This document shows positions 18,562-28,801 of a stretch of DNA of 64,000 bases, piece after piece (within the stretch, counting starts at the first letter, position 1; the number at the start of each line of letters is the position of its first letter). Origin of the DNA: Ruegeria sp. HKCCD7303 (GTDB lineage Bacteria; Pseudomonadota; Alphaproteobacteria; Rhodobacterales; Rhodobacteraceae). A program made the translations under genes and the position numbers. The notes under the pieces are model-generated. The model saw only the letters and a program-made list of their open reading frames with translations. It had not been told where the DNA came from and searched no databases. Location of the stretch: contig NZ_WVRE01000002.1 of assembly GCF_013111185.1 (NCBI RefSeq), positions 248,001 to 312,000 of the forward strand. Direction: 5' to 3'.

Positions 18562-21500
18562 ATGAAGGCTCCGAACCACGTGACAGTTGGCGGTGCCCCC
18601 GAAGGGTTTGACGCGCAGCTCGTGCTGAACGAAATCGCCCGCAGCAACGGACCGGTGGCCCATGTCGCACGAGATGACAAACGGATGGAGGCGATGCGCG
18701 CCGCGCTGGCCTTCTTTGCCCCCGACATTCCGGTTTTTGTGTTTCCCGGCTGGGATTGTCTTCCTTACGACCGTGTGTCGCCGAACGCGGATATTTCAGC
18801 GGCACGAGTGGCCACTTTGGCGGCACTGGTCCATCAGATGCCGCAGAAATTCGTACTGCTGACCACGCTGAATGCCGCGACCCAGCGCGTACCCGCGCGC
18901 GAGGTGCTGCGCGAGGCGGCGTTTACCGCGCGTGTTGATCAGCGCATCGACGAGACCGCGCTCAGGAATTTTCTGGTGCGTATGGGATTCACCCAAAGCC
19001 CAACAGTGATGGAGCCCGGCGACTATGCCATTCGCGGCGGCATCATCGACATCTTCCCCCCGGGCGAATCCGGTCCTGTCCGTCTGGATCTTTTCGGAGA
19101 CGTTCTGGACGGTGCGCGTCGCTTTGATCCGGTGTCTCAGCGCACCACTGAAAAGCTGGATGTAGTGGAACTTGCGCCTGTATCCGAGGTCATTTTGGAC
19201 GAGGCCGCTATCACCCGGTTCCGTCAGAATTATCGCATCGAATTTGGCGCGGCAGGTACAGATGATCCGCTTTACGAAGCGGTCAGTGCCGGTCGCAAAC
19301 ATCAGGGCATCGAGCATTGGCTGCCGTTTTTTCACGACAAGCTTGAGACGCTGTTTAACTATCTGCCGAACGCCACAATCACCTTGGATGATCAGGTCAC
19401 ACCAGCGCGTCTGGCGCGGTGGGATACGATTGCCGATCAATACGAAACCCGGCGTCTGGCGCTGGAAAACCGGTCCCGCATGGACACGGTTTATAAACCG
19501 ACGCCTCCGGGGCTGCTGTACCTTGACGATGCCGCGTGGGAGGCCGCAGTTGCAGATCGCAGGGTGATGCAGTTCAGTCCTTTGCCGCAGGCATCTGGGC
19601 CCGGTGTCATTGACGCAGGCGGGCGAATTGGGCGCAACTTTGCCCCGGAACGTCAGCAGGAGAACATCAGCCTGTTTGGCGCTTTGGCCAGCCATATCAC
19701 AGCCAAGCTCGACAAAGGCCCTGTGTTGATCGCCTCTTATTCAGAAGGTGCGCGCGAACGTCTGACCGGTTTGATCGAAGATGAAGGTCTGGCCGAGGCC
19801 ATCCCGGTGACGAACGGCACCCGCATCGGTAAACGCGGTTTGCATCTTGCTGTTTGGGCACTGGAGCACGGGTTTGAAACCCCTGGCCTGACAGTCATCG
19901 CCGAACAGGACGTATTGGGTGACCGCCTGATCCGCCAGCCCAAGAAGCGGCGCAAGGCCGAGAACTTCCTGACCGAGACCCAATCTCTTAGCCCCGGTGA
20001 TCTGGTGGTGCATGTGGACCACGGGATCGGTCGCTATATGGGGATGGAGGTCGTTACAGCCGCAGGCGCCGCGCACGAATGCCTGCTGCTGGAATACGCC
20101 GAGCAAGCCAAGCTGTACCTGCCGGTCGAAAACATCGAACTTCTGTCGAAATACGGCCATGACGAAGGTTTGCTGGACCGTCTTGGTGGTGGCGCTTGGC
20201 AGGCCAAGAAGGCCAAGCTGAAAGAACGCATTCGCGAGATGGCGGACAAACTGATCCGCATCGCCGCTGAACGTGCCCTGCGCAAGGCTCCGGTGATGGA
20301 CCCGCCGCCGCACGCGTGGGAGGAGTTCAGCGCACGCTTCCCGTATCAGGAGACCGATGACCAGCTGCGGGCCATTTCGGATGTGATGGAAGACATGCAT
20401 TCTGGTGCCCCAATGGATCGCCTGATCTGTGGCGACGTGGGCTTTGGCAAAACCGAGGTCGCCATGCGGGCCGCCTTTGTGGCGGCCATGTCCGGCGTAC
20501 AGGTGGCCGTCGTGGCACCAACAACCCTGTTAGCCCGCCAACACGCGGCCAGTTTCAAGGAACGGTTCCGCGGTTTTCCGCTGGAAGTGCGGCAGCTGTC
20601 GCGGTTTGTGTCCGCGAAAGAAGCTCAGCAAACCCGTGATGGGCTGGCACGCGGAACGGTGGATATTGTGATCGGCACCCATGCTCTGCTGGCCAAGACC
20701 ATTCGGTTTAACAATCTGGGCTTGCTGATCATCGATGAGGAACAGCATTTCGGCGTAGGTCACAAAGAACGTCTGAAGCAACTGCGCAGCGACATTCACG
20801 TGCTGACCTTAACCGCGACTCCGATACCTCGGACGCTGCAATTATCGCTGACCGGCGTGCGCGATCTGTCGATCATCGGAACGCCTCCCATCGACCGCTT
20901 AGCCATCCGAACATATGTCAGCGAGTTCGATGCCGTCACGATCCGAGAGGCGCTGTTGCGTGAACACTATCGCGGCGGTCAGAGTTTCTATGTGGTACCC
21001 CGTATTTCGGACCTGCCGGAGATTGAAGAGTTCCTGAAGGACCAACTGCCCGAACTGACTTATGTGGTGGCGCATGGTCAGATGGCAGCGGGTGAACTCG
21101 ACGACCGAATGAATGCGTTTTACGACGGCAAATATGACGTGCTGCTGGCCACGACCATTGTCGAAAGCGGGCTCGATATTCCGACCGCAAACACAATGGT
21201 TGTTCACCGCGCGGATATGTTCGGTCTTGCGCAACTCTATCAGATACGGGGGCGGGTAGGGCGGTCGAAGACTCGTGCCTATGCTTACCTGACTACCAAG
21301 CCGCGTCAGAAGCTGACCGCCACGGCTGAAAAACGCCTGCGCGTTTTGGGCTCGTTGGATACGCTGGGGGCGGGGTTCACACTAGCGTCGCAAGACCTGG
21401 ACATTCGCGGAGCAGGTAACCTTCTGGGTGAGGAACAGTCCGGCCAGATGCGCGACGTGGGGTACGAGCTCTACCAATCCATGCTGGAAGAGGCGATTGC

Positions 21501-22020
21501 CAAGATCAAGGCAGGTGAGATGGAGGGGCTGTCGGATGCCGACGATCAATGGGCCCCGCAGATCAATTTGGGCGTGCCGGTTCTGATCCCGGAGGATTAC
21601 GTGCCCGATCTGGATGTGCGCTTGGGCTTGTATCGCCGCCTGTCCTCGCTTTCGACCAAGGTGGAGCTAGAAGGGTTCGCCGCCGAACTGATCGACCGGT
21701 TCGGAAAACTGCCAAAAGAGGTCAACACTCTGATGCTGGTCGTTCGCATCAAGGCGATGTGCAAGCGCGCCGGGATTGCCAAGCTGGATGGCGGCCCAAA
21801 GGGCGCAACCATTCAGTTTCACAACGACAAGTTTGCTTCGCCTCAGGGGCTGGTCGAATTCATCCAGAATCAGCGTGGTATGGCCAAGGTCAAGGACAAC
21901 AAGATCGTTGTGCGGCGCGATTGGAAGAAAGACAGTGACAAGATCAAAGGTGCCTTTGCGATCGCCCGCGACCTTGCTGAAAAAGTGGTCGCGCAAAAGA
22001 AAAAGGCCAAAGCCGGTTGA
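18562..22020 (+). CDS. mfd: Transcription-repair coupling factor Mfd
   Basis: 1152 aa, full length. Domains in order: UvrB-like N-terminal part (about 1-330), RNA-polymerase interaction domain (about 460-540, around [18 protein letters not shown]), RecG-like SF2 helicase with Walker [10 protein letters not shown] (about 623-631) and DEEQ box (about 724-727), motif VI RGRVGRS, and the C-terminal TRCF domain. Mfd removes RNA polymerase stalled at lesions and recruits UvrA. The ATG at 18562 follows AGGCGAGGCG. A palindromic repeat follows the stop. Confidence 0.97.
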   Translation: MKAPNHVTVGGAPEGFDAQLVLNEIARSNGPVAHVARDDKRMEAMRAALAFFAPDIPVFVFPGWDCLPYDRVSPNADISAARVATLAALVHQMPQKFVLLTTLNAATQRVPAREVLREAAFTARVDQRIDETALRNFLVRMGFTQSPTVMEPGDYAIRGGIIDIFPPGESGPVRLDLFGDVLDGARRFDPVSQRTTEKLDVVELAPVSEVILDEAAITRFRQNYRIEFGAAGTDDPLYEAVSAGRKHQGIEHWLPFFHDKLETLFNYLPNATITLDDQVTPARLARWDTIADQYETRRLALENRSRMDTVYKPTPPGLLYLDDAAWEAAVADRRVMQFSPLPQASGPGVIDAGGRIGRNFAPERQQENISLFGALASHITAKLDKGPVLIASYSEGARERLTGLIEDEGLAEAIPVTNGTRIGKRGLHLAVWALEHGFETPGLTVIAEQDVLGDRLIRQPKKRRKAENFLTETQSLSPGDLVVHVDHGIGRYMGMEVVTAAGAAHECLLLEYAEQAKLYLPVENIELLSKYGHDEGLLDRLGGGAWQAKKAKLKERIREMADKLIRIAAERALRKAPVMDPPPHAWEEFSARFPYQETDDQLRAISDVMEDMHSGAPMDRLICGDVGFGKTEVAMRAAFVAAMSGVQVAVVAPTTLLARQHAASFKERFRGFPLEVRQLSRFVSAKEAQQTRDGLARGTVDIVIGTHALLAKTIRFNNLGLLIIDEEQHFGVGHKERLKQLRSDIHVLTLTATPIPRTLQLSLTGVRDLSIIGTPPIDRLAIRTYVSEFDAVTIREALLREHYRGGQSFYVVPRISDLPEIEEFLKDQLPELTYVVAHGQMAAGELDDRMNAFYDGKYDVLLATTIVESGLDIPTANTMVVHRADMFGLAQLYQIRGRVGRSKTRAYAYLTTKPRQKLTATAEKRLRVLGSLDTLGAGFTLASQDLDIRGAGNLLGEEQSGQMRDVGYELYQSMLEEAIAKIKAGEMEGLSDADDQWAPQINLGVPVLIPEDYVPDLDVRLGLYRRLSSLSTKVELEGFAAELIDRFGKLPKEVNTLMLVVRIKAMCKRAGIAKLDGGPKGATIQFHNDKFASPQGLVEFIQNQRGMAKVKDNKIVVRRDWKKDSDKIKGAFAIARDLAEKVVAQKKKAKAG

Positions 22021-22030
22021 GATGTGGGCA

Positions 22031-22129
22031 GGGGGCGCTGCCCCCGCTGCGCGTTCCGCGCATCTCCCCCGAGGTATTTGCGGCCAGATGAAGAGACGGA
22101 TCCCCGCTTCATCTGGCTAAAAATACCTC
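22031..22129. repeat. Compound palindromic intergenic repeat after mfd
   Basis: Three successive inverted repeats fill the mfd-TPR junction. Bases 22031-22045 form GGGGGC/GCCCCC; 22048-22062 form TGCGCG/CGCGCA. The large one is 22071-22129, with arms GAGGTATTT + GCCAGATGAAG against CTTCATCTGGC + AAATACCTC, separated by short mismatches and a 13-base loop. The genes converge here, so it can stop transcription from both sides. The left part resembles the element at 31715-31760, so this looks like a dispersed family rather than a one-off terminator. Confidence 0.75.
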
Positions 22130-22165
22130 CGCCGGAAGCATCGCGCGGCAGCGCGATCTATCCCA

Positions 22166-23824
22166 CTAATAACGCATCGCGGCCTGCGCACAGAAGCAAG
22201 AGGCCGCCACCATCCGGTCGGCTCGTGCCAATGCCATGTCGAGCCGCTGTTTGATTTGGCGGATTTCCACCTGTTCGTTGCGCGCCATGAGGCAATCGTG
22301 CAACCCCTTCAGGCTCCACACATTGTCGGGGTGGATAGAGGCGCGGCTTAGCGCACCGCCCAAGCCCAGATCTTCGCGATATACATCTTCGGCTTCGGCC
22401 ATATGGCCTTGTTCAAACAGCAATGCCCCAAGCGCGTGGCGGGTGGGCTGCATCCAACCCCAGGGTTCGTCATAGGGCAAGGTGTCGTCCAACTCGACCG
22501 AGCGACGTAGATGAGCAAAGGCGATTTCGAAGTTGCCTTTGCGATATTCGATCTCGCCCCGCAGCATTTCCTGTGCGATCTCGAGCAGATCGACCACACG
22601 ATTGTTGTGCAGTCTGCGGGTTTCGGGGACGCATTCCTTGGCTGCGAGAAACAGGTTCTCTTCAGCTTCGGCGTGGACGACATCGCCGGTTGCGGCATGA
22701 GCGATGGCGCGGGCGTAGTGGGTCGTGGCTGTCAGGGTGCGGTAAAGGTCCGGATCGGAGGGAAGGTCCAGCGCCTTGGCCTCTTCCCAGCGGCCAAACC
22801 GGATCAGGATGTGCGGCCCCATGGACATGTAGCTTTCGAAGAAATCAGCCATGGGCGGGCTTTCGATACGCAGCATCTCTTCGGGCGTTGTATCCCAAAG
22901 GCCCTGATTGGCGCGCAGGGCGGGTTCGATCTGTCCCAGAAACAGGGCACCGTAAATCGCGAAGTGATAGTTGTGTTGACGATAGCCAGTGTAGATGTTG
23001 AACGCGCCTTCACGTTCGTAATACTTCAAGTCAGCTTCCGAGGCTTTTTCATTCCAGTGCACCACATTTTGGTAATGGCCGCACAGCACATCGATATGCG
23101 TCGGCATATGCACGAGATGGCCCGCATCCGGTACCAATGTGCGCAAAACATCCCCGGCTTTCAGTGCCTTTTCTGGCGTTGGCGACATCTCCATCAGGTG
23201 GACGTAAAGATGCAACAAGCCAGGATGCGACATTGCGTCGGGATCGTTGGCTATGGCCCATTCAAGCACCTCTTGTGCTTCAAGTGTGGCTGCGCCTTCT
23301 GCGGGTTGGCCGGTATTCAGATCCCACATCTGCCATGGTGTTAGGTTCAGCAACGCTTCGACATAGATTGTACGAAGGTCGAGGTGATCTTGGTGCGTTG
23401 CAAATGCCGCGCGCATTGCGTCAGCAAAGTCATGATCCCACTGGTGCATGCCCTCGATTGGATCGGATTGCGGGTAACGTGCGGGCAGAGCGTGGATCAG
23501 AGCCTGCTCAACAGGCGTGCAGTTATCGGCATTTTCCAAAGCCTTCTGCATTGCGTCATGGGCCAGCGTCAGTGCCTTTTTGCGTCCTCGGTCGTCCTGT
23601 AAGTCCCAGGGCAGGTTGTAATTCGGACCCGCCGCATAGGCCACACCCCAATGAGCCATGGCGCATTGGGGGTCATGCTCGACCGCGCGTTGAAAACAGG
23701 CGACGGCTTCTTCGTGATTATAACCGTAGGTCCAGTTCAGGCCCCGGTCGAACCACCGTTGTGCTTCGGGGTTCGAAGTGGAAACTGGGCAGGTGTATGT
23801 ACCTAGATCGTAGTAGTCGCTCAT
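22166..23824 (-). CDS. Large tetratricopeptide-repeat protein
   Basis: 552 aa from the ATG at 23824, preceded by GAGGGGAGGG; an upstream in-frame extension overlapping the next gene is rejected. Several TPR-like helix pairs are visible, the clearest being AQRWFDRGLNWTYGYNHEEAVACFQRAVEHDPQCAMAHWG near the start and further ones after residue 430. A conserved centre has HPGLLHLYVHLMEMS and AGHLVHMPTHIDVLCG, His-rich patches unusual for a pure scaffold. No signal peptide, so probably cytoplasmic. Function unknown. Confidence 0.78.
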   Translation of the reverse strand: MSDYYDLGTYTCPVSTSNPEAQRWFDRGLNWTYGYNHEEAVACFQRAVEHDPQCAMAHWGVAYAAGPNYNLPWDLQDDRGRKKALTLAHDAMQKALENADNCTPVEQALIHALPARYPQSDPIEGMHQWDHDFADAMRAAFATHQDHLDLRTIYVEALLNLTPWQMWDLNTGQPAEGAATLEAQEVLEWAIANDPDAMSHPGLLHLYVHLMEMSPTPEKALKAGDVLRTLVPDAGHLVHMPTHIDVLCGHYQNVVHWNEKASEADLKYYEREGAFNIYTGYRQHNYHFAIYGALFLGQIEPALRANQGLWDTTPEEMLRIESPPMADFFESYMSMGPHILIRFGRWEEAKALDLPSDPDLYRTLTATTHYARAIAHAATGDVVHAEAEENLFLAAKECVPETRRLHNNRVVDLLEIAQEMLRGEIEYRKGNFEIAFAHLRRSVELDDTLPYDEPWGWMQPTRHALGALLFEQGHMAEAEDVYREDLGLGGALSRASIHPDNVWSLKGLHDCLMARNEQVEIRQIKQRLDMALARADRMVAASCFCAQAAMRY

Positions 23825-23882
23825 TGAAAACCCTCCCCTCAGCTTGAGCGGAGGGTAGCGCGTTTCCAACGGCTTGCACAGG

Positions 23883-25091
23883 TCAGGCGGGCAGGCGCTC
23901 TTCCAAGCGGCCCATATGCAGCATGAGGCCGAAGGCAAGAACGCACATGGTCAGGATGCCGAAAGTCAAAGGTGCGATGGAACCGTCGAACAGCAATCCG
24001 ATCGGGGCGGCGATGACGGCTGCCAGCACAGTCGAAATTGCCCCGATCACCGAAGCTGCCATGCCTGCAATATGGCCCATAGGCTCCATTGCGATGGCGT
24101 TCAGGTTGCCGATTGTCATGCCAGCCATGAAGAAAACCATGGTTTGCCAAAAGACGAACAGCGCAAATGAGGCGTTTGGCGGCAGGTTCGTCATGTTGAG
24201 AAGAATGACCAGCGATGTGATGGCGATCTGAGCGCCAAAGGCAAATGTCACCATACGTCGCATTCCGACACGCACGACCAATGCAGCGTTCAGCAAACTT
24301 GCCGACCCTGACATCAGGGCGACGAAGCCGAACCAGAAGGGAAAGCTTTCGGCCCGATCATAAATCACATCATAAACCGGCTGCACCATGGTAAGCATAG
24401 TAAACAGCATCCCCATGCACAGTGTCTGAACAAAGATCGACAGACGCACTGTGGGGTGGGCAAACATCTCTTGCACGGCGGCGATCATCAGGGGCAGGCG
24501 GAAGGGGCGACGGTTTTCTGCGGCGAGGGATTCGGGCAGGCGAACACCCATCCAACTGACAACGATCAGTGCAAACAGGATGAAAGAGACGAAGATGCCG
24601 CGCCAGCCGAACAGGGCGATCACACCCGCACCCAGCATTGGTGCGATGGCTGGAACTAGCGTGAAGATCATCATGGCTATTGATACGATTCGGGCCATTT
24701 CACGACCGGAATAAAGGTCTCGGATAATAGCCATAGCCACGACCCGCGGACCAGCTGCGCCTAAACCTTGCACAACACGTGCGATCAGAACCAGCTCGAG
24801 CGAGGAACTGGCCCACGCAACCGCAGATGCCGCAATGTAAAGAACTGCGCCGCCGAAAATTACGGGTTTGCGCCCCAACGCATCCGAGATCGGACCGGTA
24901 AAGAATGTGCCAATCCCCATGCCCAGCACAAAGGACGTTAGGATCAACTGTGCCTGATTGATGTCATCGGGGCTGAGCTGCGCGCCGATTTCTGGCAGGG
25001 CGGGCAGCATTGAATCGATCGAAAAGGCGATAGTGGCGAACATCATTGCGATTAGCGCAATGAATTCCGCCTTCGACATGCGGTTGGTCAT
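23883..25091 (-). CDS. Bcr/CflA-type multidrug MFS exporter
   Basis: 402 aa with 12 predicted membrane segments. The motif-A loop GTFFTGPISDALGRKPVIFGG and the RVVQGLGAAGPRVVAMAIIRDLY segment are characteristic of the Bcr/CflA drug-proton antiporter group. The start at 25091 gives MTNRMSKAEFIALIAMMF. It lies 76 bases after the DsbA-like gene on the same strand, so it may be the last gene of the CoA-ligase transcript. Its substrate is unknown. Confidence 0.85.
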   Translation of the reverse strand: MTNRMSKAEFIALIAMMFATIAFSIDSMLPALPEIGAQLSPDDINQAQLILTSFVLGMGIGTFFTGPISDALGRKPVIFGGAVLYIAASAVAWASSSLELVLIARVVQGLGAAGPRVVAMAIIRDLYSGREMARIVSIAMMIFTLVPAIAPMLGAGVIALFGWRGIFVSFILFALIVVSWMGVRLPESLAAENRRPFRLPLMIAAVQEMFAHPTVRLSIFVQTLCMGMLFTMLTMVQPVYDVIYDRAESFPFWFGFVALMSGSASLLNAALVVRVGMRRMVTFAFGAQIAITSLVILLNMTNLPPNASFALFVFWQTMVFFMAGMTIGNLNAIAMEPMGHIAGMAASVIGAISTVLAAVIAAPIGLLFDGSIAPLTFGILTMCVLAFGLMLHMGRLEERLPA

Positions 25092-25167
25092 GAAGAACTC
25101 CTAACCTGTTCGCGCTATCACGGCGGATCAGGTTAAGCCAGACTGGAAATTCGCACAGACCTCTGTG

Positions 25168-25827
25168 CTATTCTGCAGAGGAGGCCTCAAGTTGAGACAT
25201 GATCTCGGCGATCACTTTTTCCCACATCTCAGGGGGTTGCGCCCCTGGAACAGCGTGTTGATTGGCCACAATGTAGGTGGGGACCGAACTGACGCCCATA
25301 TCACGCGAATGGCTGTCCCGGTTGCGAATATCTTCGCGGTCGGCGTCAGATTTCAGCAATTTCATGACGACGGCGGCGTCCATACCGGCGCTGTCGGCGA
25401 TGTCAGACAGCACTTCGGGGTCACCGATGTCACGGGCTTGCACGAAATATGCATCGAACAAGGCATCGACGACAGCGTTCTGTTTGCCTTCGATTCCGGC
25501 CCAATGGATCAGGCGATGGGCGTCCAACGTGTTGGGCGTGCGCTTCATGCCTTCGAAGTCGATCTTCAGGCCCGCATTCTCTGCATGCTCCACCACCGGA
25601 GCATAGGCCCGTACCGCACCGTCCTTGCCGCCGAACTTGCGTTCAAGATACTCACGCCGGTCCATGCCCGCATCCGGCATTTCGGGGTTCAGCTGAAACG
25701 GATGCCATTCGATGACAAAGGGGTGATCAGGGACATTGGCCAAAGCCTTGTCCAAATGGGTTTTGCCGATATAGCACCAAGGGCAGATCGGGTCGGACAG
25801 GATGTCGAGTTTGACGGTCTGGGTCAT
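25168..25827 (-). CDS. DsbA-family oxidoreductase (FrnE-like)
   Basis: 219 aa. The thioredoxin-fold redox motif CPWC is at residues 14-17 (SDPICPWCYIGKTHLDKAL), followed by a long helical insert and a SVPTYIVANQ cis-Pro loop near residue 180. This is the pattern of FrnE/2-hydroxychromene isomerase-type DsbA relatives. No signal peptide, so cytoplasmic. The start overlaps the CoA ligase stop by four bases (ATGA), so the two are translated together; a link between the two activities is not known. Confidence 0.85.
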   Translation of the reverse strand: MTQTVKLDILSDPICPWCYIGKTHLDKALANVPDHPFVIEWHPFQLNPEMPDAGMDRREYLERKFGGKDGAVRAYAPVVEHAENAGLKIDFEGMKRTPNTLDAHRLIHWAGIEGKQNAVVDALFDAYFVQARDIGDPEVLSDIADSAGMDAAVVMKLLKSDADREDIRNRDSHSRDMGVSSVPTYIVANQHAVPGAQPPEMWEKVIAEIMSQLEASSAE

Positions 25828-27341
25828 TTGCTTGGTGCCTCGAAATAGGCCGGCAACGCCCGGCGCAGAAGTTTGCCATTGCCGCCGGTTGGCAGGACAG
25901 GCAGGTGGATGAAGGCGCGCGGTTGCTTGTAGCGCGCCAGATTGGCCTCGACATAGGCGCGCAGGGCCGCATCGTCCAGCTTTTCCGGGCCGGTATAGAA
26001 GGCTGCTATCACAAATGTGTCCGGTTTGACCTCAATTGCCGCTGCGCCGACCTGCGTGATGCCGGGAAAGCGGGACAGGGCGGCTTCAACCTCGACTGGC
26101 GACACGCGATAGCCGCCGGCGTTCATCATGTCATCATCGCGGCCCAGATAGCTGATCTGGCCGTCCACTGCCATTGCGCCCTGATCTCCGGTCAGAAACC
26201 AGTCGCCTTGCATCCGCGCCTCAGCTTCGTCGGGTGCGTTAAGATAGGTCAGCATCAAACCGGGGTCCGAGCGGTGTATGGCGATGGTGCCTTCCTGTCC
26301 TTGTGGTACTGGGCCATCCGTCCCCAGGATCGCCACGCGACGCCCCGGTTGCGGCTGCCCCAGCGCGTCGCTACGCGCGGGGTGGGTCGGGCTTGAGGAA
26401 ATAAAGGTCGAGCATTCGGACATGCCGTAGGCTTCGAATAGATCGGTGCCGGTGCTGGAAACCCATTTCTCATGCAGAGCGCGCGAGAGTTTCTCACCCG
26501 CGCATAAGCCATGGCGCAGGTCGGGCAATTCCATGTGTTCGGACATTTGCAGCATCTTCCGAAAGACTCCGGGGGCTGCAGCAAAGATCGTCGCACGGTG
26601 CTGGCGCAACAAGGTGGGCAGCGCGTCAATACTGGTGCCGCGTTCCGGGATCAGGGCCGTTGCGCCAATGGTCCACGGGTCCATTAACCCGGTGCCCAGC
26701 GTATAAGTCCAGTTGAACGCGCCCGCGTGGCACAATCGGTCGGTGTCGCGCAGACCGTACCAGCCATCGACCATCATCTGCCGCGCCCAGATTGCCCGGT
26801 GGGCATGGGCCACCGCACGTGGCTTGCCTGACGTTCCAGAGGTGTAGACGACATAGGCCATTCGCTCGGGGTCGCCCATGGCAAAATGGGCTGCAGGCAG
26901 GCTTCGGATGGAATTCAACGCATCCAACCCAATCTGATTGGGGTGCGCGGCGCAGGCAACGTCGGGGTCGCGCAGAACGGCCGCTGGGGAAAGTTCCGCG
27001 ATCATTTTGGCCGTTTCAGGCTCGGTCAGTTGCGACGATGTCGGCACAGGAACGATGCCCACTGCAATTGCGCCAAGATATGCGATCGGGAAATCCACTG
27101 TATTGCCCAGCCGCATCAACGCAATGTCGCCGGGCTTCAAGCCTGCTTGCAACAACCCTGCGCCAGTCCCCAATACGGCTGCTTTCAGATCGCGAAAGCT
27201 CCAATCCTGAGCGCCCGTCTCACGCAGCACGGATAGGGCAACCTTTTCGGGGATGCGATCCGCTTGGCCCAGGACATGCGCCGCCAGATTGAAAGGTGTG
27301 GGGCAGGGCTCAGGCGCCCCTTTATCAAAGATGGACAACAT
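25824..27341 (-). CDS. AMP-forming acyl/aryl-CoA synthetase
   Basis: 505 aa. ANL superfamily: P-loop YTSGTSGKPRAVAHAHR (about 169-185), A5-like YGMSECSTF, A7 LTGDQGAM, A8 hinge YLGRDDDMMNAGGYRVSP, and a C-terminal GNGKLLRR Lys region. The overall layout resembles benzoate/aryl-CoA ligases more than long-chain ones, but the substrate cannot be fixed. It overlaps the DsbA-like gene and is divergent, with 65 bases between, from the XRE-cupin regulator, which likely controls it. Confidence 0.85.
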   Translation of the reverse strand: MLSIFDKGAPEPCPTPFNLAAHVLGQADRIPEKVALSVLRETGAQDWSFRDLKAAVLGTGAGLLQAGLKPGDIALMRLGNTVDFPIAYLGAIAVGIVPVPTSSQLTEPETAKMIAELSPAAVLRDPDVACAAHPNQIGLDALNSIRSLPAAHFAMGDPERMAYVVYTSGTSGKPRAVAHAHRAIWARQMMVDGWYGLRDTDRLCHAGAFNWTYTLGTGLMDPWTIGATALIPERGTSIDALPTLLRQHRATIFAAAPGVFRKMLQMSEHMELPDLRHGLCAGEKLSRALHEKWVSSTGTDLFEAYGMSECSTFISSSPTHPARSDALGQPQPGRRVAILGTDGPVPQGQEGTIAIHRSDPGLMLTYLNAPDEAEARMQGDWFLTGDQGAMAVDGQISYLGRDDDMMNAGGYRVSPVEVEAALSRFPGITQVGAAAIEVKPDTFVIAAFYTGPEKLDDAALRAYVEANLARYKQPRAFIHLPVLPTGGNGKLLRRALPAYFEAPSK

Positions 27342-27406
27342 GGCCTTTGGCTATCGCGGAGCCTGCCGCGTTGCAAGCGCGGCGGACCGGGCCTATAGAG
27401 AGGGGC

Positions 27407-28030
27407 ATGAGCACTCAAGATCCCAAATCCCTGATCCGAATTGCCCGTGACACAGGTGATCATACCGAAGTCGAACCACTGGACCTTGGCGCACGGGTGC
27501 GCGAGCTGCGCAAAGCGCGGAATTGGACTTTGGAACAAGCCGCCACGCAGGCGGGATTGGCACGTTCGACCCTCAGCAAGATAGAAAATGGGCAGATGTC
27601 GCCTACCTATGATGCGCTCAAGAAGTTGGCGATTGGCTTGGAAATATCAGTGCCGCAACTGTTTACGCCGCCACAACGCAATCAGGTGATTGGCCGTATG
27701 GCCGTGACACGATCCGGCGATGGGGCAGCCCATGCAACTGCCACCTATGAACATGAGTTGCTGGCCGAGACGCTGACCAAGAAACACATGCTGCCCTACC
27801 GTGCGCGTGTACGGGCGCGGTCAATGGAGGAATTTGAAGGCTGGGTACGTCACGACGGTGAAGAGTTCATGTATGTCCTCACCGGTGTCGTGCGGTTGTT
27901 TACCGAGTTTTATGAACCCGTCGAAATGCGCCGTGGTGACAGCGCATATTACGATGGCAGCATGGGTCACAATGTGATCTCCGTCAGTGACGAAGATGCG
28001 ACGATCCTTTGGGTCACATCACTTGCTTAA
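27407..28030 (+). CDS. XRE-cupin transcriptional regulator
   Basis: 207 aa from the ATG at 27407 after AGAGAGGGG; a longer in-frame start would run into the divergent ligase gene. The HTH covers residues 27-80 (ARVRELRKARNWTLEQAA, then RSTLSKIENGQMSPTYDAL). The C-terminal cupin covers about 130-205, with the strand pair EEFMYVLTGVVRLF and GDSAYYDGSMGHNVIS. This architecture is common in regulators of small-molecule catabolism. Position suggests control of the CoA ligase/DsbA/exporter genes. The last 12 bases overlap the next gene, which is convergent. Confidence 0.85.
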   Translation: MSTQDPKSLIRIARDTGDHTEVEPLDLGARVRELRKARNWTLEQAATQAGLARSTLSKIENGQMSPTYDALKKLAIGLEISVPQLFTPPQRNQVIGRMAVTRSGDGAAHATATYEHELLAETLTKKHMLPYRARVRARSMEEFEGWVRHDGEEFMYVLTGVVRLFTEFYEPVEMRRGDSAYYDGSMGHNVISVSDEDATILWVTSLA

Positions 28031-28258
28031 AGACGCGTGAGCGAATTCGCGGTTCAGGCCTTCGGTAAACAGGAAATCTTCGACCTCTTCATGCGCTTCG
28101 TTAATTGTGAGTTGGTGGCGCTCGGCCAGATAGGCTTCGAACCCCTTTCGATCCTTAGAAACGCGCATCATGTCCTGATCCCGCAAGTTCGGAAAGCGCC
28201 GTTTTGCACGTGCGTAGGCCGCGCTCCAGTCTTGTGTAAGATCCGTCCAGTTCATCAT
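28019..28258 (-). CDS. Small CsbD-like protein
   Basis: 79 aa (78 if the second of two adjacent ATGs is used; AAAGGAAAG lies upstream of both). It begins MNWTDLTQDWSAAYARAKRRFP, and the later segment LTINEAHEEVEDFLF is acidic and helical. This resembles the short CsbD/YjbJ-like proteins of Rhodobacterales, whose function is unknown though relatives are stress-induced. Its 3' end overlaps the convergent XRE-cupin gene by 12 bases. Confidence 0.6.
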   Translation of the reverse strand: MMNWTDLTQDWSAAYARAKRRFPNLRDQDMMRVSKDRKGFEAYLAERHQLTINEAHEEVEDFLFTEGLNREFAHASLSK

Positions 28259-28801
28259 CTATGAGCTTTCCTTTTGTAGCCATTAGGACTGCTCTCCCCC
28301 GACATCAGGGTACGGAAAGGCTGCCGCAAGGTAAGACATGACAAAATGTCGCACCTATCTTTCGCGATTGATCAGAGGTTTGTTGCCCGCTGCGAAACAT
28401 CCGCAACGGGCGGACGGGCCTGCATTTGGTGTGAGTGGTGGCGGGCCCGGTTATGCTTTGTCCGGCATTGCCGGATTGTTCAGGTGCAGTGCCGAAATGC
28501 GTGAAGCCAGTTCTGCACCTGACCTAGTAAGTACAGGGTGTATACACGTTTTGCCCAGTAAATAAAGGATTTTGAACGGCGCCTCGATTTACTCACCAAG
28601 TATTGATAGACCTCAACGAGCTTTGTGAACGTCAAATGGCAGACTTGTGTGATTGTGACGATCTTCCGGTGTGCAGCGATCGGCAAATGGGCGCCGGGTG
28701 CCGCAAGGTGTGATCAGCAGAAATTTGCCAAACCCCGTGCATTTTCACCAGGCAAATCGAACCAACCCGGGTTCAGCTGACCCCGGTTGGTTAAAGAGTG
28801 T
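28259..28801. other. Gene-poor stretch of about 540 bases
   Basis: No convincing gene was found. A 75-codon plus-strand frame (28338-28565) has no recognisable family, no good ribosome site and an odd composition, so it is not called. A short palindrome GACAT/ATGTC occurs near 28336 and a strong hairpin lies at 28760-28792. The remainder may be upstream DNA of the CsbD-like gene plus decayed sequence. Confidence 0.5.
28760..28792 (-). terminator. Hairpin after the oligopeptide-binding protein gene
   Basis: Arms AACCAACC(C)GGG and CCC(C)GGTTGGTT around a 9-base centre lie 10 bases beyond the minus-strand stop at 28802. The stem is strong, but the bases after it on the minus strand (CGATTTGCC) are only modestly T-rich. 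Position supports a terminator role. Confidence 0.55.

Noticed and set aside
28338..28565. 75-codon plus-strand frame in the 28.3-28.6 kb gap
   Set aside because: No ribosome site, no conserved motif and an odd Gly/Ala mix; not distinguishable from chance.
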